In this document: one piece after another, positions 1 through 8,649 of the stretch
Layout: each line of letters starts with the position of its first letter
Numbering within the stretch: position 1 is the first letter of the stretch
Assembly (NCBI GenBank): GCA_002415025.1
Contig: DIBR01000029.1
Span: forward strand, 26,011-90,010
Length of the DNA: 64,000 nt
DNA from: Spongiibacteraceae bacterium UBA5047
GTDB taxonomy: Bacteria; Pseudomonadota; Gammaproteobacteria; Pseudomonadales; Spongiibacteraceae
Direction of reading: 5' to 3'
Program-made: the position numbers and the translations under genes
Notes under the pieces: model-generated
The model's database searches: none
Told to the model about the DNA's origin: nothing
Seen by the model: only the letters and a program-made list of their open reading frames with translations

Positions 1-2
1 AA

Positions 3-257
3 GGTAAATGCGGTGAAGGCAAGTGTGGAGAAGGTAAATGCGGCGAAGGTAAAAAAGCTAAAGCCGAAGGCAAGTGTGGTGAAGGCAAGTGCGGCGAAGG
101 CAAAAAGGCCAGAGCCGAAGGCAAGTGTGGCGAAGGTAAATGCGGCGAAGGCAAAAAAGCCAAAGCCGAAGGTAAGTGTGGTGAAGGCAAGTGCGGCGAA
201 GGCAAAAAAGCCAAAGCTGAAGGCAAGTGTGGCGAAGGCAAGTGCGGTGCCCACTAA
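3..257 (+). CDS. hvfA: HvfA-like Cys-repeat RiPP precursor, C-terminal part (5' end outside window)
   Basis: The open frame running in from the window edge and ending at TAA 255-257 encodes a low-complexity peptide of EGKCG units, mostly in pairs, separated by GKKAKAE spacers and ending in KCGAH. EGKCG repeats define HvfA, a secreted copper-binding RiPP precursor whose cysteines are modified by the HvfB/HvfC pair. Both partner genes follow, the first only 5 nt downstream. The start codon and signal peptide are upstream of position 1, so total length is unknown. Neighbouring frames are also open because the DNA itself is repetitive, but only this frame gives the Cys-Gly pattern. Family assignment is confident; the copper role is family knowledge. 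Confidence 0.88.
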   Translation, partial: GKCGEGKCGEGKCGEGKKAKAEGKCGEGKCGEGKKARAEGKCGEGKCGEGKKAKAEGKCGEGKCGEGKKAKAEGKCGEGKCGAH

Positions 258-262
258 ACTCC

Positions 263-1105
263 ATGTCTGAAGTACAGGCTGGACTTGGCTTGCGGCGCGC
301 CATTACCGGCGCGCTCAAGCCTCTCAATGCCGGAGCAATTGACTTCCTGGAGGTTGCACCGGAAAACTGGATGCACCTCGGCGGGCGGCTTAAAAAAGAC
401 TTTCACTTTTTTGCCGAGCGCTATCCCATATATCTGCACGGCCTGTCTCTGAATATCGGCGGCTTTGCACCGTTGGATATTGAGCTTGTCAGTTCAATCA
501 AAGAATTTATAGACACCTATCAATGCCCGCTGTATACGGAACATTTGACCTACTGCGGCGACGACGGGCACCTCTACGACTTGCTGCCCATTCCCTTTAC
601 CGAAGAGGCAGTGAACCATGTGGCTGAGCGTGTGATGCGCGTTCAGGACATTCTCGGGCAACGCATTGCGCTTGAAAACGCTTCTTACTACGCGGCACCG
701 GCCCGGCAAATGAGCGAGGCCGAATTCATCAACGCCGTGCTAGACAAAGCCGATTGTCGCTTGCTGCTCGACGTGAACAACGTTCATGTCAACAGCATTA
801 ACCATGGCTACGACCCCATAGAATTTCTTGATCAGCTCAATCTTGAACGTGCTTGCTATATTCACATTGCCGGTCATTTCGTTGAGGCAGAGGATCTGCG
901 CATTGACACCCACGGCGCTGCGGTCATCGACCCGGTCTGGGAGCTGCTTGATGCGGCTTACGAACGAACCGGCGTGTTGCCCACTCTGGTGGAGCGTGAC
1001 TTCAACTTCCCCCCGATGGATGAACTGCTTGGCGAGGTAGAGCAGGTGCGTCGGGCACAGGTGCGTTGCCGGCAGCACCAGCATTCGGCGCTTGTCAGTA
1101 CATGA
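263..1105 (+). CDS. hvfB: HvfB, MNIO (DUF692) RiPP-modifying oxidase
   Basis: A 280-residue DUF692/MNIO protein. This family uses a multinuclear iron centre in a TIM barrel to oxidise Cys residues of precursor peptides. Visible candidate metal and active-site motifs are HGLSLNIG, EHLTYCG, ALENASYY, LDVNNVHVNSINHG, HIAGH, DTHG and VERDFN. The ATG at 263 is 5 nt after the hvfA stop and gives the usual MNIO start (SEVQAGLGLRR). An in-frame GTG-type start further upstream would overlap hvfA, so I did not use it. No strong ribosome site is visible, which suggests translation coupled to hvfA. The stop overlaps the hvfC start, so the three genes form one transcription unit. Confidence 0.93.
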   Translation: MSEVQAGLGLRRAITGALKPLNAGAIDFLEVAPENWMHLGGRLKKDFHFFAERYPIYLHGLSLNIGGFAPLDIELVSSIKEFIDTYQCPLYTEHLTYCGDDGHLYDLLPIPFTEEAVNHVAERVMRVQDILGQRIALENASYYAAPARQMSEAEFINAVLDKADCRLLLDVNNVHVNSINHGYDPIEFLDQLNLERACYIHIAGHFVEAEDLRIDTHGAAVIDPVWELLDAAYERTGVLPTLVERDFNFPPMDELLGEVEQVRRAQVRCRQHQHSALVST

Positions 1106-1887
1106 GTCTTCAGTCCACCCCCCGATTTCAAAGTGTACAGCGCGAGCTGACCGATTTTTTGCGCCGGCCGGATGTGCGCACTGCCCCGGCTGGTATTGAA
1201 GAGCGGCGTTTGACGATCTACCGTGATCTGATTTACAACAACATTGAGGATTTCCTCGCCTCCGGTTTCCCCGTACTGCACTCACTCTATGCCGAGGACG
1301 CATGGCATGCATTGGTGCGCGACTTTATCGCATCGCATTTGTGTCAAAGCCCCTATTTTTCCGAAATAGGTGAAGAGTTTCTTGCCTACTTGCAGATCGA
1401 ACGTGGAGATCAGGAGGGCGACCCGCCTTTTTTGCTGGAGCTGGCCCACTACGAATGGGTAGAGCTTGCACTGGATATTGCGCCTGACGACTTGAGTGAA
1501 ATCGCCGTGCAGTCTGGTGGTGATTTACTCAGCCAGCGACCGCTGGTTTCACCGCTCGCCTGGTCTTTGGCGTATAGGTTTCCGGTGCACCACATTGGTC
1601 CTGAACACCAGCCCGACTTACCCGGCGACAATCCGACGTATCTGGTGGTGTACCGTAACCGCGACGACCGCGTACAGTTTATGGAAATCAATGCGATGAC
1701 CCACCGGCTGTTGCACCTGCTGCAAGACGACTCGATAGCTAGCGGTGAAGAGGCCCTTATGCAGTTAGCCCGGGAAGCAGATCATCCCGACCCGGCAGCC
1801 TTGCTGCAGTTTGGCCTGGGTTTGTTGACCGAGCTGCAGGAGGCGTCGGTTATTCTGGGTGCTGAAGACATCGCCGCCCACGGCTGA
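1102..1887 (+). CDS. hvfC: HvfC, DUF2063 RiPP-recognition partner of the MNIO enzyme
   Basis: A 261-residue protein with the DUF2063 signature near its N terminus (RRLTIYRDLIYNNIEDFLASGFPVL), a putative DNA-binding/partner domain known to assist MNIO enzymes in precursor binding. I chose ATG 1102, which overlaps the hvfB stop as ATGA, over an upstream in-frame start inside hvfB. It forms a heterodimeric maturation complex with HvfB in characterised relatives. No DoxX-type hvfD follows, so the locus is the minimal ABC form. After the stop there are 76 nt before the unrelated mlaA gene, with no obvious terminator. Confidence 0.9.
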   Translation: MSLQSTPRFQSVQRELTDFLRRPDVRTAPAGIEERRLTIYRDLIYNNIEDFLASGFPVLHSLYAEDAWHALVRDFIASHLCQSPYFSEIGEEFLAYLQIERGDQEGDPPFLLELAHYEWVELALDIAPDDLSEIAVQSGGDLLSQRPLVSPLAWSLAYRFPVHHIGPEHQPDLPGDNPTYLVVYRNRDDRVQFMEINAMTHRLLHLLQDDSIASGEEALMQLAREADHPDPAALLQFGLGLLTELQEASVILGAEDIAAHG

Positions 1888-1963
1888 CTTTGCGCGTTGG
1901 GCTCACTGGATTTACGTCACAAAGCGCTATATCGTTGCACATCTAAAATAACCGGGGTGCTTC

Positions 1964-2683
1964 ATGGCAGTATCGACGCTCAAACTGCTTCTCTTGGCGA
2001 CCTTGCTGGGCTTAACAGCCTGCGCCAGCCAGCCACAGAATCCTGATCCGTGGGAAAGCTTTAATCGCAAGGTTTTTGCCTTTAATGATGTGGCTGATAA
2101 ATACGCGGCCAAGCCGGCGGCAAAGGCATATCAGGCGGTCACGCCGAATTTTCTGGAGCGGGGCATTGATAATGTTTTCAGTAACCTGCGCGAACCCCTC
2201 AATCTTCTGGCTGATCTTGGACAGTTGAAGTTCAAAGCGGCAGCGGTCGACGGCGGGCGTTTTTTGATCAACTCAACGGTTGGTGTGGGCGGATTTTTTG
2301 AGGTGGCGTCTTATATCGGATTGGCTAAGCGTACCGAGGATTTTGGCCAGGTACTTGGATATTGGGGCGTTGCCCCCGGCCCTTACGTGGTACTGCCGAT
2401 ACTGGGGCCCTCGACCGTGCGCGATACCGGTAGTGCCGCGCTGGACTCCCAAATAGACGCCTTGAGCCAGATCGACCATATCAGAACCCGCAACCAGCTG
2501 CGGGTACTGAATCTTGTTAACACCCGAGCCAATCTGCTCAAGACCGAAAGTCTGTTGTCGGGCGACCGCTACACCTTTCTCCGTGATGCCTACCTGCAAC
2601 GCCGTGAATACCTGATTAGCGACGGTGCAGCCGCAGAAGACAGCTTTGGCGAAGAGGAGTTTGAGGAGTGGGATGACTTCTGA
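1964..2683 (+). CDS. mlaA: MlaA (VacJ) outer-membrane lipoprotein
   Basis: A 239-residue lipoprotein. The N terminus is a short hydrophobic signal ending in the lipobox LTAC, followed by the MlaA domain (DPWESFNRKVFAFND, LLADLGQLK, DFGQVLGYWG, GPYVVLPILGPST). MlaA sits with porins in the outer membrane and removes surface-exposed phospholipids for retrograde transport by MlaC and MlaFEDB. The other mla genes are not in the window, as is common where mlaA is unlinked. The C terminus is acidic (a run of E and D residues), which is not unusual. Length matches the family. It is separated by 71 nt from the regulator gene downstream. Confidence 0.94.
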   Translation: MAVSTLKLLLLATLLGLTACASQPQNPDPWESFNRKVFAFNDVADKYAAKPAAKAYQAVTPNFLERGIDNVFSNLREPLNLLADLGQLKFKAAAVDGGRFLINSTVGVGGFFEVASYIGLAKRTEDFGQVLGYWGVAPGPYVVLPILGPSTVRDTGSAALDSQIDALSQIDHIRTRNQLRVLNLVNTRANLLKTESLLSGDRYTFLRDAYLQRREYLISDGAAAEDSFGEEEFEEWDDF

Positions 2684-2754
2684 GCGCGCTTTCTGCAGAC
2701 CTGTCTATACTGGTATAGAGCATCGATCGAATACAGGGCCCCAATTGTCTCACC

Positions 2755-3927
2755 ATGAATAAACAACTGGTCGTTATCCAGCGAGCCGACCGGCAGCGTG
2801 ATGAACTACTGGCCACGCTCGAACACCTGGATTATGAAGTACGTGCCTTCGCCGATGAGCAGGAGGGCTTGGCCGCCTTTCTTGACGGTACGCCAGATGC
2901 GGTACTGCTCGATTTGTATGTTAGCGATGATGGCCGCCGAATCCTCGACGTGCTCACGTCCGATAAACGCGAAATTCCTGTCATCGTTATTTCTCGCAGA
3001 CGCTTGATGTCAGATGTAGTTGAGGCACTGCGCAAGGGCGCCTGCGACTATTTGATGTTGCCCAACAGCATTTCCGATGAAGGTGTGCTGGGCCATGCTA
3101 TGGAACGTGCGCTGCAACAGGGTTCGTTGCGCAGGGAAAATCGCAAATACCGCGACAAGCTGGAAAATGCCAACCGCGAACTGCTGGAGAGTCTTACTCA
3201 TCTGAAAAAAGACCAGCAGGCCGGCCGGCATATCCAAATCAAAATGCTGCCGGAAACGCCGAAGGTTATCGGCAGCTACCGCTTTCACCAGCACATTCTT
3301 CCGTCGCTGTACCTAAGTGGCGACTTTATTGATTATTTTATTGTGGGTAATCGCCACGCCGTATTTGTTGTGGCCGATGTGTCTGGCCATGGTGCCAGCT
3401 CGGCCTTCGTGACGGTCATGCTCAAAAATCTCTTCGCCCGCAAACGCAGTGATTTTCACCACCGCCACAATAGCGCCATTCTGTCGCCGGCCCACATGCT
3501 CGACAAGGCCAACCGTGAACTGCTGGGCATGGAGATCGACAAACACGTGACCATGTGCGTTGGCGTAATCGATCTTGAAACCGATGAACTGTGCTACAGC
3601 ATTGCCGGGCATTTGCCTGCGCCGATTCTCAGTGTTAACGGAACCGCACGTTATCTGGACGGACACGATCTCCCGGTGGGCCTGTTTCCCGATATCAGTT
3701 ATTCGGAACACCGCATGCAGCTTCCGGAAAAGGCTGTTCTCACCTTGTTTTCGGATGGTATATTAGAGGTGCTCAACCCCAAGGGGGTGATTGCCAAAGA
3801 GCAGTACTTGCTTGAGGCATTAGAAGACGGCCCGCAAACGGCCGACGATGTCATCAAAACTTTTCGACTCGATAGCATCGGCGAGGCACCCGATGATATT
3901 GCAGTGCTGGTAGTGTCGCGAGTCTAA
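2755..3927 (+). CDS. hsbR: HsbR-like response regulator with PP2C/SpoIIE phosphatase domain
   Basis: A 390-residue protein: receiver-like domain (about 1-120), a helical linker (about 125-160, probable coiled coil) and a SpoIIE/PP2C phosphatase (about 185-390). Phosphatase metal motifs are present: SGDFIDYF, DVSGHGASSAF, LFSDGILEV and APDDIAVLV. The likely phospho-acceptor is D53 (VLLDLYV). The receiver is atypical: the acidic pair normally near the N terminus is not evident, and the usual Lys of the KP motif reads Leu (DYLMLP). In Pseudomonas, HsbR dephosphorylates the STAS protein HsbA; the next gene, 2 nt downstream, is such a protein. A partner-switching role in surface or biofilm behaviour is inferred from that precedent. 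Confidence 0.85.
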   Translation: MNKQLVVIQRADRQRDELLATLEHLDYEVRAFADEQEGLAAFLDGTPDAVLLDLYVSDDGRRILDVLTSDKREIPVIVISRRRLMSDVVEALRKGACDYLMLPNSISDEGVLGHAMERALQQGSLRRENRKYRDKLENANRELLESLTHLKKDQQAGRHIQIKMLPETPKVIGSYRFHQHILPSLYLSGDFIDYFIVGNRHAVFVVADVSGHGASSAFVTVMLKNLFARKRSDFHHRHNSAILSPAHMLDKANRELLGMEIDKHVTMCVGVIDLETDELCYSIAGHLPAPILSVNGTARYLDGHDLPVGLFPDISYSEHRMQLPEKAVLTLFSDGILEVLNPKGVIAKEQYLLEALEDGPQTADDVIKTFRLDSIGEAPDDIAVLVVSRV

Positions 3928-3929
3928 AT

Positions 3930-4415
3930 ATGCAGCCAGGCAGAATTATGGTTGCTGAACAAGAAGGTTCCAATGTGATCAAGCTGGTGGGCGACGTGCG
4001 TCTCACCTTGTGCACAGTGCTTGATGACTACTTCGAAGAAATGTTCGGCAGCGAAAATTTTTCCAGTGTTCTTGTCGATCTGACAGAAGCTGACAACGTT
4101 GACAGCACCACGCTGGGTTTGCTGGCCAAGCTGGCGCTGATGGCGAAAAAGCGCTTCGAGTTTATTCCCGTTATTCTTTCCACCAACCCCGACATTACCC
4201 GTGTATTGCAGAGCATGGGCTTTGACCGTGTATTTCGTATCCGGCAATTTCCCCTGAATAACGATCAGGATCTGGGTGAGTTGCCACAGGTCGAGGGTTC
4301 GGAGGGGGCGGTGAAAGAAAAAGTCCTTGAAGCTCACAGGGTATTGATGGGCTTGAACGATGCCAACAAGGCCAAGTTTCGCGAATTGGTGTCCATGCTT
4401 GAGAAAAAGTGCTGA
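3930..4415 (+). CDS. hsbA: HsbA-like STAS-domain anti-sigma factor antagonist
   Basis: A 161-residue protein with a STAS fold (about 12-110) and a helical C-terminal extension. The phosphorylatable serine lies in VDSTTLG (S59 counting from ATG 3930; S53 if the internal ATG at 3948 is used). It starts 2 nt after the phosphatase gene, so the two are cotranscribed. HsbA in Pseudomonas aeruginosa switches partners with an anti-sigma factor and a diguanylate cyclase according to its phosphorylation state. A GGDEF protein is present at 62-63.5 kb, but a link is only speculation. The gene converges with fadE, with 34 nt between stops. Confidence 0.85.
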   Translation: MQPGRIMVAEQEGSNVIKLVGDVRLTLCTVLDDYFEEMFGSENFSSVLVDLTEADNVDSTTLGLLAKLALMAKKRFEFIPVILSTNPDITRVLQSMGFDRVFRIRQFPLNNDQDLGELPQVEGSEGAVKEKVLEAHRVLMGLNDANKAKFRELVSMLEKKC

Positions 4416-4449
4416 GCCCGCGCCCAGCACATCTCTTCACCCGGCAAAT

Positions 4450-6984
4450 TTAGCCCGCAGCTTTTTTCATATCGTCGTCAGTTTGGCGGTCGACTGGACG
4501 TTCAACCACCCGGCGCTTGCCTTGTGCCGCCGCAGCCAACTCCTTAATGCCGTCGGGGTCGAATGCATCCACCCGAATAACGTCATATAGAGCCGTCAGT
4601 GCTTCCAGCAGTGGCTCGCGCTCTGCCTCACTGATCACGGATTTCTCTACGGCCCAGGCTACCAGTTCCTCGCGCTCGTGGCCCATCAGCAGGGCCACGC
4701 CATCGAGGTCGTCGGGATCACGCTCGCGAATGGCCTGGTGCAATCGCTGGCGGATTTCTGCGGTACTGTTCGCCTGTTCAAAGGTGTAGAGCAAACGCCC
4801 GATGGGGTCGCCGGGTTTGTTGTTGCGGTAGGTTCCCCGGCAAATGCGCTCGCGAATATCGCTGTTCTGGGTGATGGCATTGGCCAGCTCGGTACCCAGC
4901 GCGTCGTCAGGTTTGCGCAAACCAATCGGCCCAACCGGAAATACCAGCAGGCGCAGGGGCCAGCGTAAGGCGCGTACCGGGAAATTATCTATTACCCGGC
5001 GCAGGTGCTCTTGCAGTTCATGTAAATTGGATTGCAGGCACCATTCCACGATGGGCCGCTGACTTTCAGGGTAGCCGTCTTCGTGCCATTGTTTGATTAC
5101 TGCCGAGGCGTAGTACAGGCGCACCAGACAATCGGCCATGTTCCCTGACAGTCTTTGCTTTGCCTTGAGGCCGCCGCCCAAGGTTAATAACGACACATCG
5201 GTAAGCAAGGCGAAAGCCGAGGAAAAGCGAGATAGCTGTCGATAATAGCCTTTTATATTACCCTGGGTCGGGGCACTCGCCAGCAGACCGCCGCTCAGCG
5301 CCAGTAGCAGGGCGCGCAGGGCGTTGCCGGTGGTATGGGCAATATGCTTGAAAAATACGCCATCGAACTTTGCAACTGCTGCTGATTCGTCTTCCATGCC
5401 CGCAGCTTCAATTTCGTCCACGATGTAGGGGTGACAACGGATCGCACCCTGGCCGAAGACCATAAGGCTGCGGGTGAGGATATTGGCCCCTTCAACGGTA
5501 ATGGCAATGGGCACTGCCTGATATATGCGCGCCATAAAATTGCGTGGCCCGGTGATAACGCCCCTTCCGGCAACGACATCCATCGAATGGTTGACGACAG
5601 TACGCATGAGGTCCGTATTGCGGTATTTCAGCAGGGCTGAAGGCACGGCAGGGCGAATACCCCTATCGAGCATGGACGCCGTCATAACCCGCGCCGCGTC
5701 CATCATGTAGCTGTAGCCGGCGATATGCTCCAGCGCCTCTTGCACACCTTCAAATTCACCGATGTTGCGCCCGAACTGCTCGCGAACTGCGGCGTAGGCT
5801 CCCGTTGTGAGTGTTGCCAGTTTGCCAGAGCCTGCCGCCAGTCCCGGTAGCGAAATAGAGCGGCCAATCGACAGGCATTCCAGCAGCATTGTCCAGCCGC
5901 GTCCCAGCATGGCTTCGCCGCCAATTACCTGATCGAGGGGGATGAATACATCGTTGCCCCAGGTCGGCCCGTTCATAAACACCGTGTTCATCGGTAAATG
6001 GCGAGTCCCGACATTGACGCCGTCGGTATCGCGCGGAACCATAACGCAGGTGACGCCAACGTTGTCCTCGTCACCGAGTAAATGATCGGGGTCATAAACC
6101 TTGATCGCCAGACCAATCAGGGTTGCCACTGGCGCCAGTGTTATATAGCGCTTGTTCCAGGTGACTTTCAGGCCCAGTACTTCTTCGCCGTTCCACTGAC
6201 CTTTGCAAACAATCCCCTTGTCCGGAATTGCACCGGCATCAGACCCGGCCATCGGCGAGGTCAAGGCAAAGCAGGGGATCTCTTTACCTGCACATAGGCG
6301 AGGCAAATAGTGTTGCTTTTGCTGGTCGGTGCCGTACTCCATCAGTAATTCGCCGGGGCCGAGCGAGTTGGGCACCATGACCGTAACGGCAGCAGAAACG
6401 CTGCGGGTGGAAATTTTCATAACGATTTCGGAGTGAGCGCGCTGCGAAAAGCCTTTGCCGCCGAACTCTTTCGGGATAACCAGACCGAAGAAGCCGTGCT
6501 CGCGAATGAAGCGCCAGGCTGCTTCCGGTAAATCGAAGAGCTCGTGGGTCATCTGCCAGTCGTCGAGCATGGCACACAGTTCTTCAACGGGGCCGTCGAT
6601 AAAGGCGCGCTCTTCGTCATTTAACGGCTTTTGCTCGAAAGCCAGCAAACGCTCCCAGTCAGGTTTGCCGGAAAACAATTCGCCATCCCATTCCACACTA
6701 CCTGATTTAAGCGCCTCGGATTCGGTGTCAGACAGCTGCGGCAGCATGCCGCGCACCCAGTCGAGCAGCGGTCGGCTGAGTTCCTGCTCACGCAGTTTGG
6801 ACGGAATAACGAGAAAGAGAACGGCAGCGAGAGCTAATGCCCCAAACAAAATGCTGGCGAAATGCCAGTTGTCAGTGAACATGCCTAACACGGTGGCTGC
6901 CGATAGGACGGTCACCGCAGTGGTGCCGCCAATACCCAGATACAGCAGTACCAGAGCACTGATTAGCAGAAAAAACACACTCAT
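4450..6984 (-). CDS. fadE: FadE-type acyl-CoA dehydrogenase (long form)
   Basis: An 844-residue protein close to the 814 residues of E. coli FadE. It has two or three N-terminal hydrophobic segments (about 1-62), the FAD-binding acyl-CoA dehydrogenase core (about 130-520, with TSPMAGSDAGAIPDKG and the C-terminal helical bundle) and a DUF1974-type C-terminal domain. It catalyses the first step of beta-oxidation at the membrane, making trans-2-enoyl-CoA with electrons passing to ETF. It stands alone on the minus strand, with an MFS gene upstream in the same direction. Start at ATG 6984 gives the expected membrane anchor. No PsrA- or FadR-like site was recognised by eye. Confidence 0.93.
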   Translation of the reverse strand: MSVFFLLISALVLLYLGIGGTTAVTVLSAATVLGMFTDNWHFASILFGALALAAVLFLVIPSKLREQELSRPLLDWVRGMLPQLSDTESEALKSGSVEWDGELFSGKPDWERLLAFEQKPLNDEERAFIDGPVEELCAMLDDWQMTHELFDLPEAAWRFIREHGFFGLVIPKEFGGKGFSQRAHSEIVMKISTRSVSAAVTVMVPNSLGPGELLMEYGTDQQKQHYLPRLCAGKEIPCFALTSPMAGSDAGAIPDKGIVCKGQWNGEEVLGLKVTWNKRYITLAPVATLIGLAIKVYDPDHLLGDEDNVGVTCVMVPRDTDGVNVGTRHLPMNTVFMNGPTWGNDVFIPLDQVIGGEAMLGRGWTMLLECLSIGRSISLPGLAAGSGKLATLTTGAYAAVREQFGRNIGEFEGVQEALEHIAGYSYMMDAARVMTASMLDRGIRPAVPSALLKYRNTDLMRTVVNHSMDVVAGRGVITGPRNFMARIYQAVPIAITVEGANILTRSLMVFGQGAIRCHPYIVDEIEAAGMEDESAAVAKFDGVFFKHIAHTTGNALRALLLALSGGLLASAPTQGNIKGYYRQLSRFSSAFALLTDVSLLTLGGGLKAKQRLSGNMADCLVRLYYASAVIKQWHEDGYPESQRPIVEWCLQSNLHELQEHLRRVIDNFPVRALRWPLRLLVFPVGPIGLRKPDDALGTELANAITQNSDIRERICRGTYRNNKPGDPIGRLLYTFEQANSTAEIRQRLHQAIRERDPDDLDGVALLMGHEREELVAWAVEKSVISEAEREPLLEALTALYDVIRVDAFDPDGIKELAAAAQGKRRVVERPVDRQTDDDMKKAAG

Positions 6985-7087
6985 TGCGCTATCTCCCTGT
7001 GGACCTCACTCCAACAGCATCAGTGAAACAGGCGGCGACTACAAGTGTGTGTCAGCCGATGTGAATATTACCTTTTGGCGCCTTGAT

Positions 7088-8347
7088 TCAACGCCGCAGT
7101 TGAATCAGCGGCAGGGTGCACACGGCAAGTAGCAGCATGATGCTAAAGACAATAAAGGTAAGCTGGTAGCTTCCGGTGCGGTCAAATATCGCCCCCGCCA
7201 GTGGCGGCGACAGAATGTTGAAGGGCATGATGATCGGATTCATCAAGCCCATCACTCGTCCGTAGCTGCTTACGCCAAAGGCCTGCGCCATTAGCGCACC
7301 CCAGACCGGCAGCATGCCGCCGGCTGCAAGACCTACGAGTACGCTACCGGCTAACAGAAAGCTGACGCTTTCGTTGTTGAGATAACACAGCAGCCCCAGT
7401 GCCAGCAGTGTGGCAGACCCCGCCAGACCAAAGCGCAAGTCCACGCGGTCGGCGATGGTGCCGAACAACAGTTTCCCTATCAGCCCCATAACGGCAATGA
7501 TGGAAATCATCAGCGCGGCCTGATCGGCGCTGGCGCCACTGCCGATGGCAAAGGGAGCCAGATTGCTCAGCAGCATGGAATAAGTGGAAAACAGGGCGCC
7601 CATCACCATCGCAATTGCCCAGAAATTACGCTCGCGCATGATGGCGCGTACGGAATCGTAGCGTGGGCCGGTATTGCCGGTGCCGTCTTCGGGGGTCGCG
7701 CAATCATCGCCATCGGCGAACAATTGGCGCTGCGCCGGCCAGTCGGTTGCCAGCAGACCGATCAGGGGCACCAAAATCAACAGTACGACTGCTCCCAAGA
7801 GCCGGAATGCCGTGCGCCATTCGTAACTGTCGATCAGGAACTGCAGCAAGGGTGGAAACAGGAAACCACCCAGAGAAGTTCCCATCGCAGCGAGGCCCAT
7901 CGCCAACCCTCGCCGCTTGGTAAACCACCGCGCCAACAGGGTAGAGGCCGCCAGTGGCCCGAGTATCACACTGCTTAGCGACATAAAAACGGCGTAGATC
8001 AATGGCATTTGCCAAATGCCATTGATCAGGGAAAGTGCAAAAAAGCCGACGCCCAGCGAAATAGCCGCGATCAGCATCATGCGTTTCAGAGAAAAACGGT
8101 CAATGCTGGCGCCGAGCCAGGGCGATAACAATCCGCCCACCAGTGTCATGGTGGTCATACCCAGCATCAGTGTCATACGGCTGGACTCAAACTCACCTGC
8201 CAGTGGCACCACTACCACGCTGTAAGAATAGGCTATGGTGCCGGTGGCAACTGCCTGCACCAGAAGGGCAACGAGCACTTGCCACCAGCCAAAAAACAGG
8301 GGTTTGCGTGCAAGTGGTTTACTGCTTTCGGGGCGGCTGTCAGTCAC
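7088..8347 (-). CDS. MFS transporter, monocarboxylate/oxalate-antiporter-like
   Basis: A 419-residue protein with twelve predicted hydrophobic segments split by a central polar loop (about 205-240), the standard MFS layout. The start FFGWWQVLVALLVQA and a conserved RWFTKRRGLAMG segment resemble the MFS branch containing OFA and monocarboxylate carriers. The substrate cannot be read from the sequence. It is transcribed divergently from the beta-oxidation operon across a 302-nt intergenic region, so uptake of a carboxylic acid feeding that operon is a reasonable guess. FadE lies 103 nt downstream and could be cotranscribed. Confidence 0.85.
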   Translation of the reverse strand: MTDSRPESSKPLARKPLFFGWWQVLVALLVQAVATGTIAYSYSVVVVPLAGEFESSRMTLMLGMTTMTLVGGLLSPWLGASIDRFSLKRMMLIAAISLGVGFFALSLINGIWQMPLIYAVFMSLSSVILGPLAASTLLARWFTKRRGLAMGLAAMGTSLGGFLFPPLLQFLIDSYEWRTAFRLLGAVVLLILVPLIGLLATDWPAQRQLFADGDDCATPEDGTGNTGPRYDSVRAIMRERNFWAIAMVMGALFSTYSMLLSNLAPFAIGSGASADQAALMISIIAVMGLIGKLLFGTIADRVDLRFGLAGSATLLALGLLCYLNNESVSFLLAGSVLVGLAAGGMLPVWGALMAQAFGVSSYGRVMGLMNPIIMPFNILSPPLAGAIFDRTGSYQLTFIVFSIMLLLAVCTLPLIQLRR

Positions 8348-8649
8348 GTGTGTGTCTCATTATTGTGGATTGAACGTCGATGAATAGTGAGTGTATCCAA
8401 TTTGGTTGTGATTGAGCGGTTCTGACCGGCGGATTGTCATATTGGTTCAAAGACTCGTCTGCGCAGCATGTTATGTTCTCAGCCGCCAGCTCTGTTTCCG
8501 GCATGCCAAGGGAGGCTTGCGGCCACCGTCTGCCTCTTTGCGTGTAATAAAATGTCTATCGCCTGTCACGGGCGGTCATTGCTGATTTGCTCCCGCGAAT
8601 AGATTCTTATGGCCCACAACCGACTTCCCATCACTATCAGGACAACATT
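8348..8649. promoter_or_regulatory. Divergent intergenic region between MFS carrier and beta-oxidation operon
   Basis: About 300 nt without a gene. It carries the shared element annotated separately at 8543-8581. A ribosome site (AGGAC, about 8638-8642) lies 7 nt before the thiolase ATG. The rest is AT-richer than the genes, as expected for a pair of divergent promoters, but I cannot place -35/-10 boxes with confidence. Confidence 0.6.
8543..8581 (+). promoter_or_regulatory. Shared operator-like element, copy 1
   Basis: A 39-bp stretch beginning TGTAATAAAATGTCTATCG and continuing with TGTCAC and GTCATTG. A second copy with 34 of 39 identical positions, no gaps, lies at 42006-42044 upstream of an SDR gene. 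It contains three GTC units at 10-11 bp spacing (TGTC, TGTC, GGTC), which suits a protein contacting one face of the helix. TGTC half-sites are known for AraC/XylS regulators such as Pseudomonas ArgR. The element ends 68 nt before the thiolase start. Confidence 0.65.

Noticed and set aside
13..270. An 85-codon open frame in the repeats at the window start, rich in Lys and Ala.
   Set aside because: It is a shifted frame of the same repeat DNA. Only the frame ending at 257 gives the EGKCG pattern expected for HvfA and fits the hvfB start.
58..327. A minus-strand frame rich in Cys, Leu and Arg across the same repeats.
   Set aside because: It results from the antisense of the repeat units; no signal peptide or family pattern and it would overlap hvfA and hvfB.
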